Source of the DNA: Arcicella sp040387735
Lineage (GTDB): Bacteria; Bacteroidota; Bacteroidia; Cytophagales; Spirosomataceae
Assembly: GCA_040387735.1 (NCBI GenBank)
Contig: JAZKDE010000056.1
Coordinates: 5,331-69,330, forward strand
Reading direction: 5' to 3'
Length of the DNA stretch: 64,000 nt
Positions 34,066-42,796 of this stretch are shown piece after piece. Under the pieces are notes generated by a model. That model was not told where the DNA came from. It did not search any database and was given only the letters and a program-made list of their open reading frames with translations. The position numbers and the translations under genes are program-made. The number at the start of each line of letters is the position of its first letter. The stretch's first letter is position 1.

Positions 34066-36588
34066 CTACCGTCTCTTTTTTCTATCAGAATTTCTTGAAT
34101 CTGGTCGTTTTCCACCTTTTGATGACCTCGAATCACCAGATTTATTATATCTTGAATCTCTTCCTCCTCTTGATGATTTCGGATTGTCTCTTCTTACTTT
34201 TCCATCACCACCAACCAATAATAAATCCATACTTCTGCGGGACAGATTACACTCTTTTACTTTCACTTGTAATTTATCTCCGAAGGTGAAAACTCGTCCG
34301 TTGCGTTGTCCTACAATTCTGTAATTTTCACGGTCATAATCATAGAAATCATCTTTCAAATCTACCATTCTGACTAATCCTTCCGATGCTGTTTCGGTAA
34401 TTTCTACAAAAATTCCGAATTCAGTAACACCCGAAATAATTCCGTCCCAAACTTTACCATCATCCATCAAACTCATGTATTCTACTTGTTTGTATTTGAT
34501 AGAAGCTCTTTCAGCTTCAGCGGCCATTTTTTCTTGTTCAGAACTATGCTTACAACGTTGTTCCCAAGCACCACGCTCTAATGGTTGTCCACCGTCGAGA
34601 TAATGCTGTAACAAACGGTGAGCCATCATATCGGGATAACGTCTAATTGGACTCGTAAAGTGCGAATAAAACGGAAATGCTAAACCAAAATGTCCGATTG
34701 GGTCGGTGCTATATTTTGCTTTTGACATTGTGCGAACCGCTAAATTTTCCAAAATATTTTGCTCTGGTTTACCTTCTACATCGTGCATTAATTCGTTGAA
34801 TGAAGTACTAATTCTCGAAACTTCCGTATCGACGTTATAGCCAAATCTTTTGGCAAAGGTCGAAAAGTTTTTGAGTTTTTCTGGGTCTGGAGCATCGTGA
34901 GTACGATAAACCATTGTATTACGTGGCTCAGATTTTTTCAAATTAAAGACATATTCTGCCACTTTTTTATTGGCAAGCAACATAAATTCCTCAATCAATT
35001 TGTGAGCATCAACTCTGATTTTTTGATAAACCCCCAAAGGTTTTCCATTCTCATCTAAACTAAATCTAACCTCTACCGTTTCAAAATTTACGGCTCCTTT
35101 TGCAAAACGTTCCTCACGAAGTTTGTGAGCGAGTTGGTTAAGAATATTGAGTTCTTTTTTGTAAGTAGGGATTGGAGATTGGGAATTAGAAGTTTCAAAT
35201 TCCTCAACTTTCTTTTTTCTACTTTTTTTCGTTGGTTCTTCTGTAATTACTGAGGAGTTATCCACATTATTTGTGGATAACTCCTCAATATTGTCAACTA
35301 ATGCTACATTGTCGCCAAGAATGTGAATATTATTCTCTAAACTCGGCTCACTACTCACTGGAAACGGCTCACTATCCAATTGTTCTTGTGCTTCCTCGTA
35401 ACTAAATCGTTTGTCCGAGTGAATAATAGTTCTTCCGAACCACTCTTTCACAACTTGAGCATTGGGCGTAATTTCAAATACTGCCGAAAATGTCAATTTA
35501 TCTTCATTTGGACGAAGTGAACAAAGTCCATTCGAGAGTTTTTCGGGTAACATTGGCACTACTCTATCCACCAAATAAACCGAAGTAGCACGTTGATAAG
35601 CCTCTTGTTCTAAATTAGATTCTGGCTTAACATAATGCGTAACGTCGGCAATGTGAACGCCAATTTCATAATTTCCGTTTTCCAGAAATTCAAAACTCAA
35701 GGCATCATCAAAGTCTTTCGCATCAACGGGGTCAATGGTAAAAGTGGTAATTTTTCTAAAATCACGACGCTTCTTAATTTCACCCGCAAGAATTTTTACG
35801 GGAATAGCATCAGCTTCTTTTTCAATATTTTCTGGGAAACGAATCGGCAAACCAAATTCTGCCAAAATAGCGTGCATTTCAGTATTATTTTCACCTGATT
35901 TACCCAATACGTCAATTACAACGCCTTCCATTTTACGTTCACCTTCCGCCCATTTTGTTACTTTCACGATAACTTTATCTCCGTGTTGAGCATCTTTAAG
36001 GTCATTTTTTGAGACAAAAATATCTCCAAAAATTTTCTTTGAACTCGCAACAACGAAGGCGTAATTAGGCATAATCTCAATTGTACCAACTAATTCGGTA
36101 CGACCTCTTTGGAGGATTTCTACGACTTCGCCTTCAATGCGGTCTGAGCCTTTTTTCTTTTTTGACCAGACTAACACTTTCACAATATCTCCGTCAATAG
36201 CTCCATTCAATTCACGAGCATTCACGAGAATATCACCTTCACGCCCGTCCACAATTACGAAACCGAAGCGAACATTTACGTGGTCTATACGTCCTTCAAC
36301 GAATTCCGTTGTGGTATCCGCTAAATAATGCCCGTCGGCTTGGCGAATCAATTTTTTGTCTTTGTGAAGTTCCACAATCAAATCCCCAAAAAGGTCTTTG
36401 GTTCTACGGTCACGGATGGCAAATGATTTATGGACTTGGTTTAGCGACCAAGCGGTATCTTCGTTTAGTTGAAAAAACTCCAGGATTTCACCTTTTATTT
36501 TATCTTTATAACTCTGTTCTTTCGATGTTTTTTGATTTGTCATTTTTTGTTTTGGTTTATTATAGGTGCGTTGTGATGGACTTTTCAC
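34066..36588 (-). CDS. rnr: Ribonuclease R with an inserted disordered segment
   Basis: RNase R degrades structured RNA from the 3' end. The 840-aa protein (or 825 if the Met at 36543 is used) has two cold-shock/OB domains (about 90-260), the RNB catalytic domain with DPVDAKDFDDA (Asp286, 292, 294, 295), an S1 domain (about 720-800) and a basic Ser/Arg/Gly tail. Between SYEEAQEQLD (about 405) and LNILNQLAHKLR (about 480) there are about 72 low-complexity residues where I expect only 10-15 in the family. The DNA of this insert contains palindromic and direct repeats. Catalytic residues are intact, so the enzyme is probably active. Confidence 0.95.
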   Translation of the reverse strand: MKSPSQRTYNKPKQKMTNQKTSKEQSYKDKIKGEILEFFQLNEDTAWSLNQVHKSFAIRDRRTKDLFGDLIVELHKDKKLIRQADGHYLADTTTEFVEGRIDHVNVRFGFVIVDGREGDILVNARELNGAIDGDIVKVLVWSKKKKGSDRIEGEVVEILQRGRTELVGTIEIMPNYAFVVASSKKIFGDIFVSKNDLKDAQHGDKVIVKVTKWAEGERKMEGVVIDVLGKSGENNTEMHAILAEFGLPIRFPENIEKEADAIPVKILAGEIKKRRDFRKITTFTIDPVDAKDFDDALSFEFLENGNYEIGVHIADVTHYVKPESNLEQEAYQRATSVYLVDRVVPMLPEKLSNGLCSLRPNEDKLTFSAVFEITPNAQVVKEWFGRTIIHSDKRFSYEEAQEQLDSEPFPVSSEPSLENNIHILGDNVALVDNIEELSTNNVDNSSVITEEPTKKSRKKKVEEFETSNSQSPIPTYKKELNILNQLAHKLREERFAKGAVNFETVEVRFSLDENGKPLGVYQKIRVDAHKLIEEFMLLANKKVAEYVFNLKKSEPRNTMVYRTHDAPDPEKLKNFSTFAKRFGYNVDTEVSRISTSFNELMHDVEGKPEQNILENLAVRTMSKAKYSTDPIGHFGLAFPFYSHFTSPIRRYPDMMAHRLLQHYLDGGQPLERGAWEQRCKHSSEQEKMAAEAERASIKYKQVEYMSLMDDGKVWDGIISGVTEFGIFVEITETASEGLVRMVDLKDDFYDYDRENYRIVGQRNGRVFTFGDKLQVKVKECNLSRRSMDLLLVGGDGKVRRDNPKSSRGGRDSRYNKSGDSRSSKGGKRPDSRNSDRKKRR
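35166..35192. repeat. Degenerate word repeat inside rnr
   Basis: TAGGGATTGGAGATTGGGAA followed by TTAGAAG reads as near-tandem copies of GGGATT/GGAGATT/GGGAATT. It shares the words TAGGGATT and ATTAGAAG with the intergenic repeat at 8274. It codes for part of the rnr insert (ETSNSQSPIPTYKK). Confidence 0.5.
35251..35287. repeat. Perfect palindrome with two DnaA-box sequences inside rnr
   Basis: Arms of 16 bases (TGAGGAGTTATCCACA at 35251-35266 and its exact complement at 35272-35287) flank a 5-base loop. Each arm ends in TTATCCACA, identical to the consensus DnaA box, in inverted orientation. The palindrome is translated in the rnr frame (around residues 434-446). Confidence 0.8.
35344..35374. 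repeat. Direct repeat inside the rnr insert
   Basis: CGGCTCACTA occurs at 35344-35353 and again at 35365-35374, a period of 21 bases. This keeps the frame and yields two SEP(F/S) units in the protein. Confidence 0.6.
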
Positions 36589-36783
36589 TAATTTTAGGAT
36601 GATACTTTTGGTAGTTTTTCTTACGAAAGGTCGCTATTTATTCCACAAATTCCAAAATATCAGCAGGTTGACGATGGATAATTGATAATTAAGTGAATAA
36701 ATCCCAAAAGTATTTGAGAGAGTATAGCAATATTAGGAAGGGGAATAGGGAGAACTTGATAATATTTTGTGTTGTCGATTTTC

Positions 36784-37362
36784 TTAAACCTTCCAACGCT
36801 TAGCAACTTCCAATGAATAATCCACAAATGCCTTTACGGTATTGTCATAAATCGTATTTCCTACTGAGTCTGAGCTTTCATCCAGATTTTTATGAGTCTC
36901 GTGCGACTCGTATATACGTGGTGAAACGACTGAATATTGATTACTGAAATTAATAATCTTATTAATCACCGTTGTTAATTCTATACAGGGAATCTTCCCT
37001 CCTCGCCCACTCGATACTCCCGCCAAAGCAAATGTTTTGTTGCTGAAAAGATGAGCAAAATCCTTTGCCCCTAATTGATGAAGAGCGTTTAGTAAATCTC
37101 CATTTACCGTAAAATTGTATTCTGGTGTGACAAAAAATACTAAATCAGCCTTTCCCCAAGCTGAAATTAATTCGCTTTGAAAATCCGTTAAATTATCTTT
37201 GTCAACTATCCCACGTCCAACCGAAGGGATGTCAAAGTGATGAAAATCAACCACAGTAACATTTTGATAATCAGCTTCTTGCAATATTTTTTGAATGTAC
37301 TTTGAAAAGCGTAATGAATTACTGTTTTTTCTGGGTGATGTGGCAATTACGGCAATGTTCAT
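36784..37362 (-). CDS. NAD(P)H-dependent FMN reductase family protein
   Basis: A 192-aa flavodoxin-like protein of the SsuE/ChrR/YieF type. The FMN phosphate loop is SPRKNSNSLRFSKYI (9-23), and the TPEYNFTVNGDLLNALHQLG segment is the classic TPEYN FMN-contact motif. GVSSGRGGKIPCIEL forms the third loop. Members reduce quinones, chromate, azo dyes or free FMN. It is a single gene between rnr and the M16 peptidase. The substrate cannot be inferred. Confidence 0.88.
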   Translation of the reverse strand: MNIAVIATSPRKNSNSLRFSKYIQKILQEADYQNVTVVDFHHFDIPSVGRGIVDKDNLTDFQSELISAWGKADLVFFVTPEYNFTVNGDLLNALHQLGAKDFAHLFSNKTFALAGVSSGRGGKIPCIELTTVINKIINFSNQYSVVSPRIYESHETHKNLDESSDSVGNTIYDNTVKAFVDYSLEVAKRWKV

Positions 37363-37440
37363 GGTTAAATTTTAGTGTTTTATTGAGCGAATACCCATTA
37401 ATAACCAAATCTTGTACCAAAAAGTTACAGACAATAAAAC

Positions 37441-37485
37441 AAAAGGAAGTCTTCACTCGCAAGATTTGGAGCAAAACTTCCTTTT
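37441..37485 (-). terminator. Terminator after the M16 peptidase gene
   Basis: Perfect 10-bp arms (AAAAGGAAGT at 37441-37450 with 37476-37485), with TTTTGTTTT following on the minus strand. A second weaker stem (AACTGGT/ACCAGTT, 37508-37540) lies nearer the stop. Confidence 0.6.
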
Positions 37486-37552
37486 ATATTATAAAATAAT
37501 TTGTTCAACTGGTTCAATAATGGACAATTATACCAGTTTTTTATTATCTGAA

Positions 37553-40501
37553 TTAATATCCAAAAACCTCTTCCAAAGTCAATTTCTTTACTTCGCCATA
37601 TTTTTTGAGGTCTTCCAAATTTACTTTTTTCTCCGATGCTACTATACACATATTGTATGGTTTCTTCGCAAATTCGGTATCTTGGAATTTCTTCAAATCT
37701 TCCAGCGTTAACTTGTCCAAAGCCTGATAAATTACCCGACGTTCATCGCCCGATACGCCTTTATCTTGATTACTCAAATACGTATTGATGATGTTATCCT
37801 GCGTAATTCTTTCAGTTTGGTAATTCTTTTTCATGCTGGCTTTTGCGGTCTCCAAATTTTTAGGAGATTCTGGAAAAACATTCAATAACTCGTTCATTCC
37901 CGCAATTGATTCGTGGATTTTATCTGCTTGCGTTCCTACGTATGCTACCATTCTGTATTTCTCGTCTTTGGTATTTGGTGTGTAGTAAAACGCATACGTT
38001 GAATACGCCAAAGCTTTCGACTCACGAATGGTTTGGAAAACAATTGACGACATTCCTCCTCCAAAATAATTATTGTATAATTCCACGATTGGTGTTTCTG
38101 CAACATTGTATTGAATCGTTGGACGAACCCAGTTAATTTCCGCTTGAACCATGTCATAATCAGTAAACAAAACAGCAGGTTTTTCAGGAGCACTTGCCTC
38201 AAAATTAGCAACAAGTGGCAAATCAGCTTTGAAAGTTGCAGAGTTTTTATGAATTCCACCTACCGTAGAAGCTAAACTTTCCATCGTTTGTGGCCCGTAA
38301 TAAACAATTGAATGTTTGTACGAAAACAAGTTTTTGAGAAAAGAAATCAACTCATCAGCCGTTAATGCTTTCAATTCAGCATCGGTAAATTGTAACACAT
38401 TTCTTGGATTTTTAGCTCCAAAAGTTGCGTAAGCAGTTAAGCCTTGAAGAATTGCTCCTTTGTTCAATTTAGCATCGTTTCTTTGTTTCAAAAGTCGACC
38501 TTTTAATAATTCTAAAGCGGCATCGTCTTTTTTACATTTGGTCATTAAATCTTCAAAAAGACCAACCGTTTTTGCAAAATTCTCATTCAAACCCGACAAC
38601 CCTAAGGTAATATGGTGGTCGGTATAAGATTGGGTGAAACTACTCGCCAAACGATAAAACTCAGTACTGATTTGTTCAGCATTCATTTTATCAGTTCCCA
38701 CAAATTGTAAATATTGTAAAGCAATTGGTAAGATTTTGCTATTCCAAGAACCCATATCAAAGCGATACGACATTCTAAATAAGTCATTATCGGTATTCTG
38801 CACGTAAAATGCATCCAAACTTCCAATCTTACCTTTCTTCATGTCTTTTGAGAAATCTAACCATTTAGGCTCAATATTTGACATTGGCGTAGTGTTGACA
38901 TCTTTCAAAAAGGCTGATTGAGCCTCACGATTTACTTCAACAGGCGTAATTGTTGGCTTATCAACCTTAACAATATTTGGGTCAGTTCCTTTACGTTTAT
39001 AAACAACTACGTAACCGTCGCCGCAATATTTTTTGGCAAAAGCCATAACATCTTCCTTCGTTACTTTGCCCAAAGCATCATTAATAGCCACATTATCATT
39101 CCAGTTGGTAGCCTTTGATGCAATGAAACTACCCAACAGACCATAGGCACGAGAAGTATTGTCTTCTAAACCTTGAATGGCCGTTAGTTTAAAGTTTGCC
39201 GCAATAGCTTTAATGATAGATTCATCGAAATTTCCTGTTTTCAATTTGTCCAATTCACCCAACAATAATGCTTTTACATCATCCAAACTTTGGTCTTTTT
39301 TGGGTGTTGCCGTCATTGACCACGTTGAATAATCTTTGTTCCATTCTGGATTTGAACTTGCCCGTAAAACCTTTTGAGCCTTTACTAAATTGAGGTCAAT
39401 TAAACCCGCTTTTGAGTTCGACATCAATTCATCCACAATTGTTCCTACGATTTTATCTTTCGCATTTACAGAACCTGACCAACGCCAAGCAATCGTAAGA
39501 TTATCAGGTGTTGGCCCGAAAACTTCACGTATTATTGGACTTGTTATGGGAGCTTCAGGAGCGGGCTTATATTCTTGAACTGGTTTGGTAACCATGTATT
39601 TGAAAGACGCTTCAATTTTCTTGATAAGTTCATCCGAATTAAAATCCCCTGCCATGATAATTGCCATGTTATTCGGGACGTAATATTTTTTGAAATAGTT
39701 ACGAATTTCCACTAAAGAAGGGTTTTTCAAGTGTTCAATCGTTCCGATAGTCGTTTGTTGTCCGTAATTATGCGTTGGAAAAAGAGCAGCGTTACGAGCT
39801 TCATAAACTTTCCAACCATCATTATCAAGGCTACGGTTTTTTTCTTCGTAAACAGCCTCTAACTCCGTGTGGAAAATCCGCAAAACAGGACTATGAAAAC
39901 GTTCGGCTTGCAACTTTAAAAATCTATCAATGGCATTAGCAGGAATATCTTCAGTATAAACAGTTTGCTCATAAGAAGTGAAAGCATTTGTTCCTTGTCC
40001 GCCCATCGAAGCCATCATTTTATCATATTCGTTAGCAATGGCAAATTTGGCCGCTTCACCCGATTTTTGGTCGATTTCCTTATAAATAGCTTTACGTTGG
40101 GTGGAATCTGTTGTTTTATTATATTTTTCGTAAAGAGCATCAATTTGGTCGAGCAAAGGTTTTTCTTTTGACCAATCCAATGAACCAAATTTATCCGTTC
40201 CTTTAAACAGCATGTGTTCCAAATAATGAGCAAGTCCCGTGTTGGTACGTGGGTCAGTATTAGAACCCGCCCGAGTTGGAATCAGAGCTGCAATACGTGG
40301 TTCTTTGTGATTTTCGCTCAAAATAACCGTCAAGCCATTGGCAAGCGTATAAAAACGAGCTTTCATGGGGTCGTTACTCACGTACTTATAAGTATATCCA
40401 CCCGAGGTAGCAGTTTTCCATTCGTAAGATTTTTGAGCAAAGGTTGAGGACAGGCTGAGCAAAAGTGCATAAGCCAAAAGTAGTAAGCGTGCTTGCTTCA
40501 T
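37553..40501 (-). CDS. Exported M16-family zinc metallopeptidase
   Basis: The start at 40501 gives a signal peptide (MKQARLLLLAYALLLSLSSTFAQ) and 982 aa; the open frame begins 105 bases earlier. Two M16 units are fused. The first has the inverted zinc motif HYLEH (His92, Glu95, His96) and the distal Glu in TELEAVYEEKNRSL. The second (about 560-980) lacks HxxEH and should be the inactive half of the clam-shell. Pitrilysin-like enzymes of this size cut small peptides in the periplasm. It lies between a flavin reductase and, in divergent orientation, the TSUP transporter. Confidence 0.93.
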   Translation of the reverse strand: MKQARLLLLAYALLLSLSSTFAQKSYEWKTATSGGYTYKYVSNDPMKARFYTLANGLTVILSENHKEPRIAALIPTRAGSNTDPRTNTGLAHYLEHMLFKGTDKFGSLDWSKEKPLLDQIDALYEKYNKTTDSTQRKAIYKEIDQKSGEAAKFAIANEYDKMMASMGGQGTNAFTSYEQTVYTEDIPANAIDRFLKLQAERFHSPVLRIFHTELEAVYEEKNRSLDNDGWKVYEARNAALFPTHNYGQQTTIGTIEHLKNPSLVEIRNYFKKYYVPNNMAIIMAGDFNSDELIKKIEASFKYMVTKPVQEYKPAPEAPITSPIIREVFGPTPDNLTIAWRWSGSVNAKDKIVGTIVDELMSNSKAGLIDLNLVKAQKVLRASSNPEWNKDYSTWSMTATPKKDQSLDDVKALLLGELDKLKTGNFDESIIKAIAANFKLTAIQGLEDNTSRAYGLLGSFIASKATNWNDNVAINDALGKVTKEDVMAFAKKYCGDGYVVVYKRKGTDPNIVKVDKPTITPVEVNREAQSAFLKDVNTTPMSNIEPKWLDFSKDMKKGKIGSLDAFYVQNTDNDLFRMSYRFDMGSWNSKILPIALQYLQFVGTDKMNAEQISTEFYRLASSFTQSYTDHHITLGLSGLNENFAKTVGLFEDLMTKCKKDDAALELLKGRLLKQRNDAKLNKGAILQGLTAYATFGAKNPRNVLQFTDAELKALTADELISFLKNLFSYKHSIVYYGPQTMESLASTVGGIHKNSATFKADLPLVANFEASAPEKPAVLFTDYDMVQAEINWVRPTIQYNVAETPIVELYNNYFGGGMSSIVFQTIRESKALAYSTYAFYYTPNTKDEKYRMVAYVGTQADKIHESIAGMNELLNVFPESPKNLETAKASMKKNYQTERITQDNIINTYLSNQDKGVSGDERRVIYQALDKLTLEDLKKFQDTEFAKKPYNMCIVASEKKVNLEDLKKYGEVKKLTLEEVFGY

Positions 40502-40632
40502 GGTAAAGAAAGTAGATTTTAGATTAATTTTAATTGCAATAACGTGATAACAGCAGAAATAAGCTATAACTTTTTGATAAACGGTTTGATGGAATAGATG
40601 TTTCAATAAATTTTAGGCAAGTTAATAAATTT

Positions 40633-40659
40633 TTTACTCTATTGATTTGATAGAGTAAA
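40633..40659. promoter_or_regulatory. Palindromic operator candidate over the TSUP promoter
   Basis: Perfect 10-bp arms TTTACTCTAT (40633-40642) and ATAGAGTAAA (40650-40659) are separated by seven bases (TGATTTG). The spacer contains the -33 element, so a dimeric regulator bound here would block RNA polymerase. It could also act on the divergent M16 gene. The regulator is unknown; an Rrf2-type sulfur regulator is one idea given the transporter family. Confidence 0.6.
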
Positions 40660-40676
40660 TAGATTCATTATATTTG
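40646..40676 (+). promoter_or_regulatory. Promoter of the TSUP transporter gene
   Basis: TTTG (40646-40649), a 19-base spacer and TATATTTG (40669-40676) match the Bacteroidota -33/-7 consensus in both boxes and spacing. The leader would be about 67 bases. Confidence 0.75.
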
Positions 40677-40749
40677 TGAGATTTTTGAGCATTAATTCAA
40701 CGGTAAAACATCAACCTCAACGTAAAAAACATCGTAAAAATCAAACAGA

Positions 40750-41664
40750 ATGAACGTAGAATCTCCTTCACAAACAAATATTATTAGTTCCAATAAAAGC
40801 AATGTTTATTCCTCTAAACTACTTTGGATTGGAATTCCAGCAACTTTATTAATTGGACTTGGTGCAATATTAATTTATAATTATCATGCGTCTTTTTCGG
40901 TTGAAAAATTAGTTGCTGGACTCAATCAAGATTTCTTTGTTTATCTACTAATCGGGATTTTCGCTCAATTAGTTGACGGAACTTTAGGCATGGGCTACGG
41001 AGCAACTTCTACTTCATTCTTACTTTCATTTGGAGTTCCTCCCGCCATTAGTAGTACAGGCGTTCACGTTGCAGAAATGTTCACGACAGGTGCATCGGCA
41101 CTTTCGCATTATAAATTCAAAAACATCAATAAACGTTTAGTTACTTACCTTTTAATTCCTGGCGTTATTGGTTCAGTAATTGGGGCGTATCTACTTTCGG
41201 ATGTAATTGATGGAAAAGTAATCAAACCATTCATTGCGGTTTATATGATTGTATTGGCCGTAATGATTATTATTAAAGGTTTAAGAAATAACAATGTCAA
41301 GAAGAAAACCAAAAATTTAGGTGTTTTGGCCATTTTTGGAGGATTTATGGATGCTGTGGGTGGTGGCGGTTGGGGACCAATCGTAACTTCTACCCTCATA
41401 GGCCGTGGACGTGACCCCCGTTATACTATTGGTTCTGTGAATGCCGCAGAATTTGCCGTTTCATTTGCGAGTGGTATTACATTCTTACTTTTTGAAGGAA
41501 TTAATGGCTGGCAAGTAATTGCTGGTTTAATTATAGGTGGCGTAGTAGCTGCACCTTTCGGAGCATTTTTTGTCAATAAAATCAAAAGAAGACCAATGAC
41601 TATTTTAGTTGGGTTCTTAATTATTTATTTGAGTGGCAGAACTTTGTGGAAAGCTTTTATGTAA
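40750..41664 (+). CDS. TauE/SafE-family (TSUP) anion transporter
   Basis: A 304-aa membrane protein with 8-9 helices. Two related halves are seen: FAQLVDGTLGMGYGATSTSFLLSFGVPPAISSTGVHVAEMFTTGASALSHY and GGFMDAVGGGGWGPIVTSTLIGRGRDPRYTIGSVNAAEFAVSFAS. Both have the glycine-rich D-(G/A)-x-G-G-G-x-G-P signature of TSUP proteins. The family exports sulfite, sulfoacetate or related sulfonates, or takes up sulfate. It has a near-ideal promoter with an overlapping palindrome and a strong terminator, so it is a tightly regulated single gene. Confidence 0.9.
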   Translation: MNVESPSQTNIISSNKSNVYSSKLLWIGIPATLLIGLGAILIYNYHASFSVEKLVAGLNQDFFVYLLIGIFAQLVDGTLGMGYGATSTSFLLSFGVPPAISSTGVHVAEMFTTGASALSHYKFKNINKRLVTYLLIPGVIGSVIGAYLLSDVIDGKVIKPFIAVYMIVLAVMIIIKGLRNNNVKKKTKNLGVLAIFGGFMDAVGGGGWGPIVTSTLIGRGRDPRYTIGSVNAAEFAVSFASGITFLLFEGINGWQVIAGLIIGGVVAAPFGAFFVNKIKRRPMTILVGFLIIYLSGRTLWKAFM

Positions 41665-41681
41665 AAACGATATTTGTTAAT

Positions 41682-41718
41682 AAAAGAGGTCAGCATTCAA
41701 TATGCTGACCTCTTTTTG
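41682..41718 (+). terminator. Terminator after the TSUP gene
   Basis: A perfect 15-bp stem (AAAAGAGGTCAGCAT at 41682-41696 with 41702-41716) with a T run. Confidence 0.9.
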
Positions 41719-41814
41719 TTTTTAGCACAAGCTAATAATCGGACTGATTTAGCATATACTATTAGAAATTTTAAGTTTATTTTAATTAAATTTTAATAAG
41801 TTTTTAAGTATTAA

Positions 41815-41822
41815 TACTTTTG
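41815..41822 (+). promoter_or_regulatory. -7 box deciding the DUF4349 start
   Basis: TACTTTTG matches TAnnTTTG. Transcription would begin near 41829, so the TTG/ATG codons at 41825-41833 are unlikely starts and the ATG at 41867 is preferred. Confidence 0.6.
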
Positions 41823-41866
41823 TTTTGATGATGTCGTTTTTGATAAACAACAAAACCTTTACAAAA

Positions 41867-42760
41867 ATGAAAAATCTCCCAATGCTCGTGACTATTGTTA
41901 CGATAGCTTTTTCTCTCACTAATTGCTCAGAAAAGAAAGGGGAAGGCGCTTCCGAATTTGCCGTAGCCGATACCTCCGTGGTTGATATTACTGCGGATGC
42001 GGGCGTACCACTCTCTCCCAAAGACCGTAAATTTATCCGTAAAGCTGACACAAGATTTAAAGTTAAGAATGTGCAAACTGCCACCAATGTTGTGGAGGAT
42101 TTGATTGGTAAATACAAAGGTTTTATTATTCACAATGAATTATCAACTCATCTTTTCAGTGTCAATGAGATAGAAATTAGTGAGGATTCCATTTTGAGAA
42201 ATAAGTCGTATGAAACAAGCAATGAAATTATCCTGAGAATTCCGAATGAATCTTTTGAAAAAACGCTTCGGGAATTACAACCCCTCATGGCATTTTTAGA
42301 TAATCAAACCGTTTCTGCGGATGATGTAAGTTTATCCTTAATGAGTAATGAATTGCAGAAAAAACGCTTCACAAAATTTGAAAAGAGATTTGAAAAAGGC
42401 ATTGATGAAAAAGGGAAAAAATTGACAGAAATGTCATCTGCGGAGGAGAGTTTATTTAACCACCAATCAACAGCCGACGATAATCAGATTCTAAATTTAA
42501 AATTGAAAGATGAAGTGAATTATAGCACCATCACTCTACACCTTTATCAGTCGATGGCAACTATCCAAGAAACATTGCCAAATATTGAGAACTCGCACGC
42601 TTTTAAACCTAATTTATTTTTGAGAATTTGGCAAAGTATCCGTGAAGGTTGGTATTTTTTGGAAGAAATTATTGTGGTAATATTCCGACTTTGGTTTGTG
42701 ATTTTGTTGGGTTTAGGCAGTTTTTGGTTATATAAAAAACGAGTGAAGATAAATTTTTGA
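41867..42760 (+). CDS. DUF4349 lipoprotein with C-terminal membrane helix
   Basis: The start at 41867 gives 297 aa with a lipoprotein signal (MKNLPMLVTIVTIAFSLTNC, Cys20). The DUF4349 core is seen in KFIRKADTRFKVKNVQTATNVVEDLIGKYKGFI and ILRIPNESFEKTLRELQPL. A coiled-coil stretch follows (about 155-205), and the C terminus has one helix (FRLWFVILLGLGSFWLY) with basic residues after it. The lipid anchor and the helix would tie both ends to membrane. The function of the family is unknown. It is transcribed alone from the -7 box at 41815. Confidence 0.82.
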   Translation: MKNLPMLVTIVTIAFSLTNCSEKKGEGASEFAVADTSVVDITADAGVPLSPKDRKFIRKADTRFKVKNVQTATNVVEDLIGKYKGFIIHNELSTHLFSVNEIEISEDSILRNKSYETSNEIILRIPNESFEKTLRELQPLMAFLDNQTVSADDVSLSLMSNELQKKRFTKFEKRFEKGIDEKGKKLTEMSSAEESLFNHQSTADDNQILNLKLKDEVNYSTITLHLYQSMATIQETLPNIENSHAFKPNLFLRIWQSIREGWYFLEEIIVVIFRLWFVILLGLGSFWLYKKRVKINF

Positions 42761-42796
42761 CACAATGTTGTTCAATCAAACGGGCTAAAGCACGTG

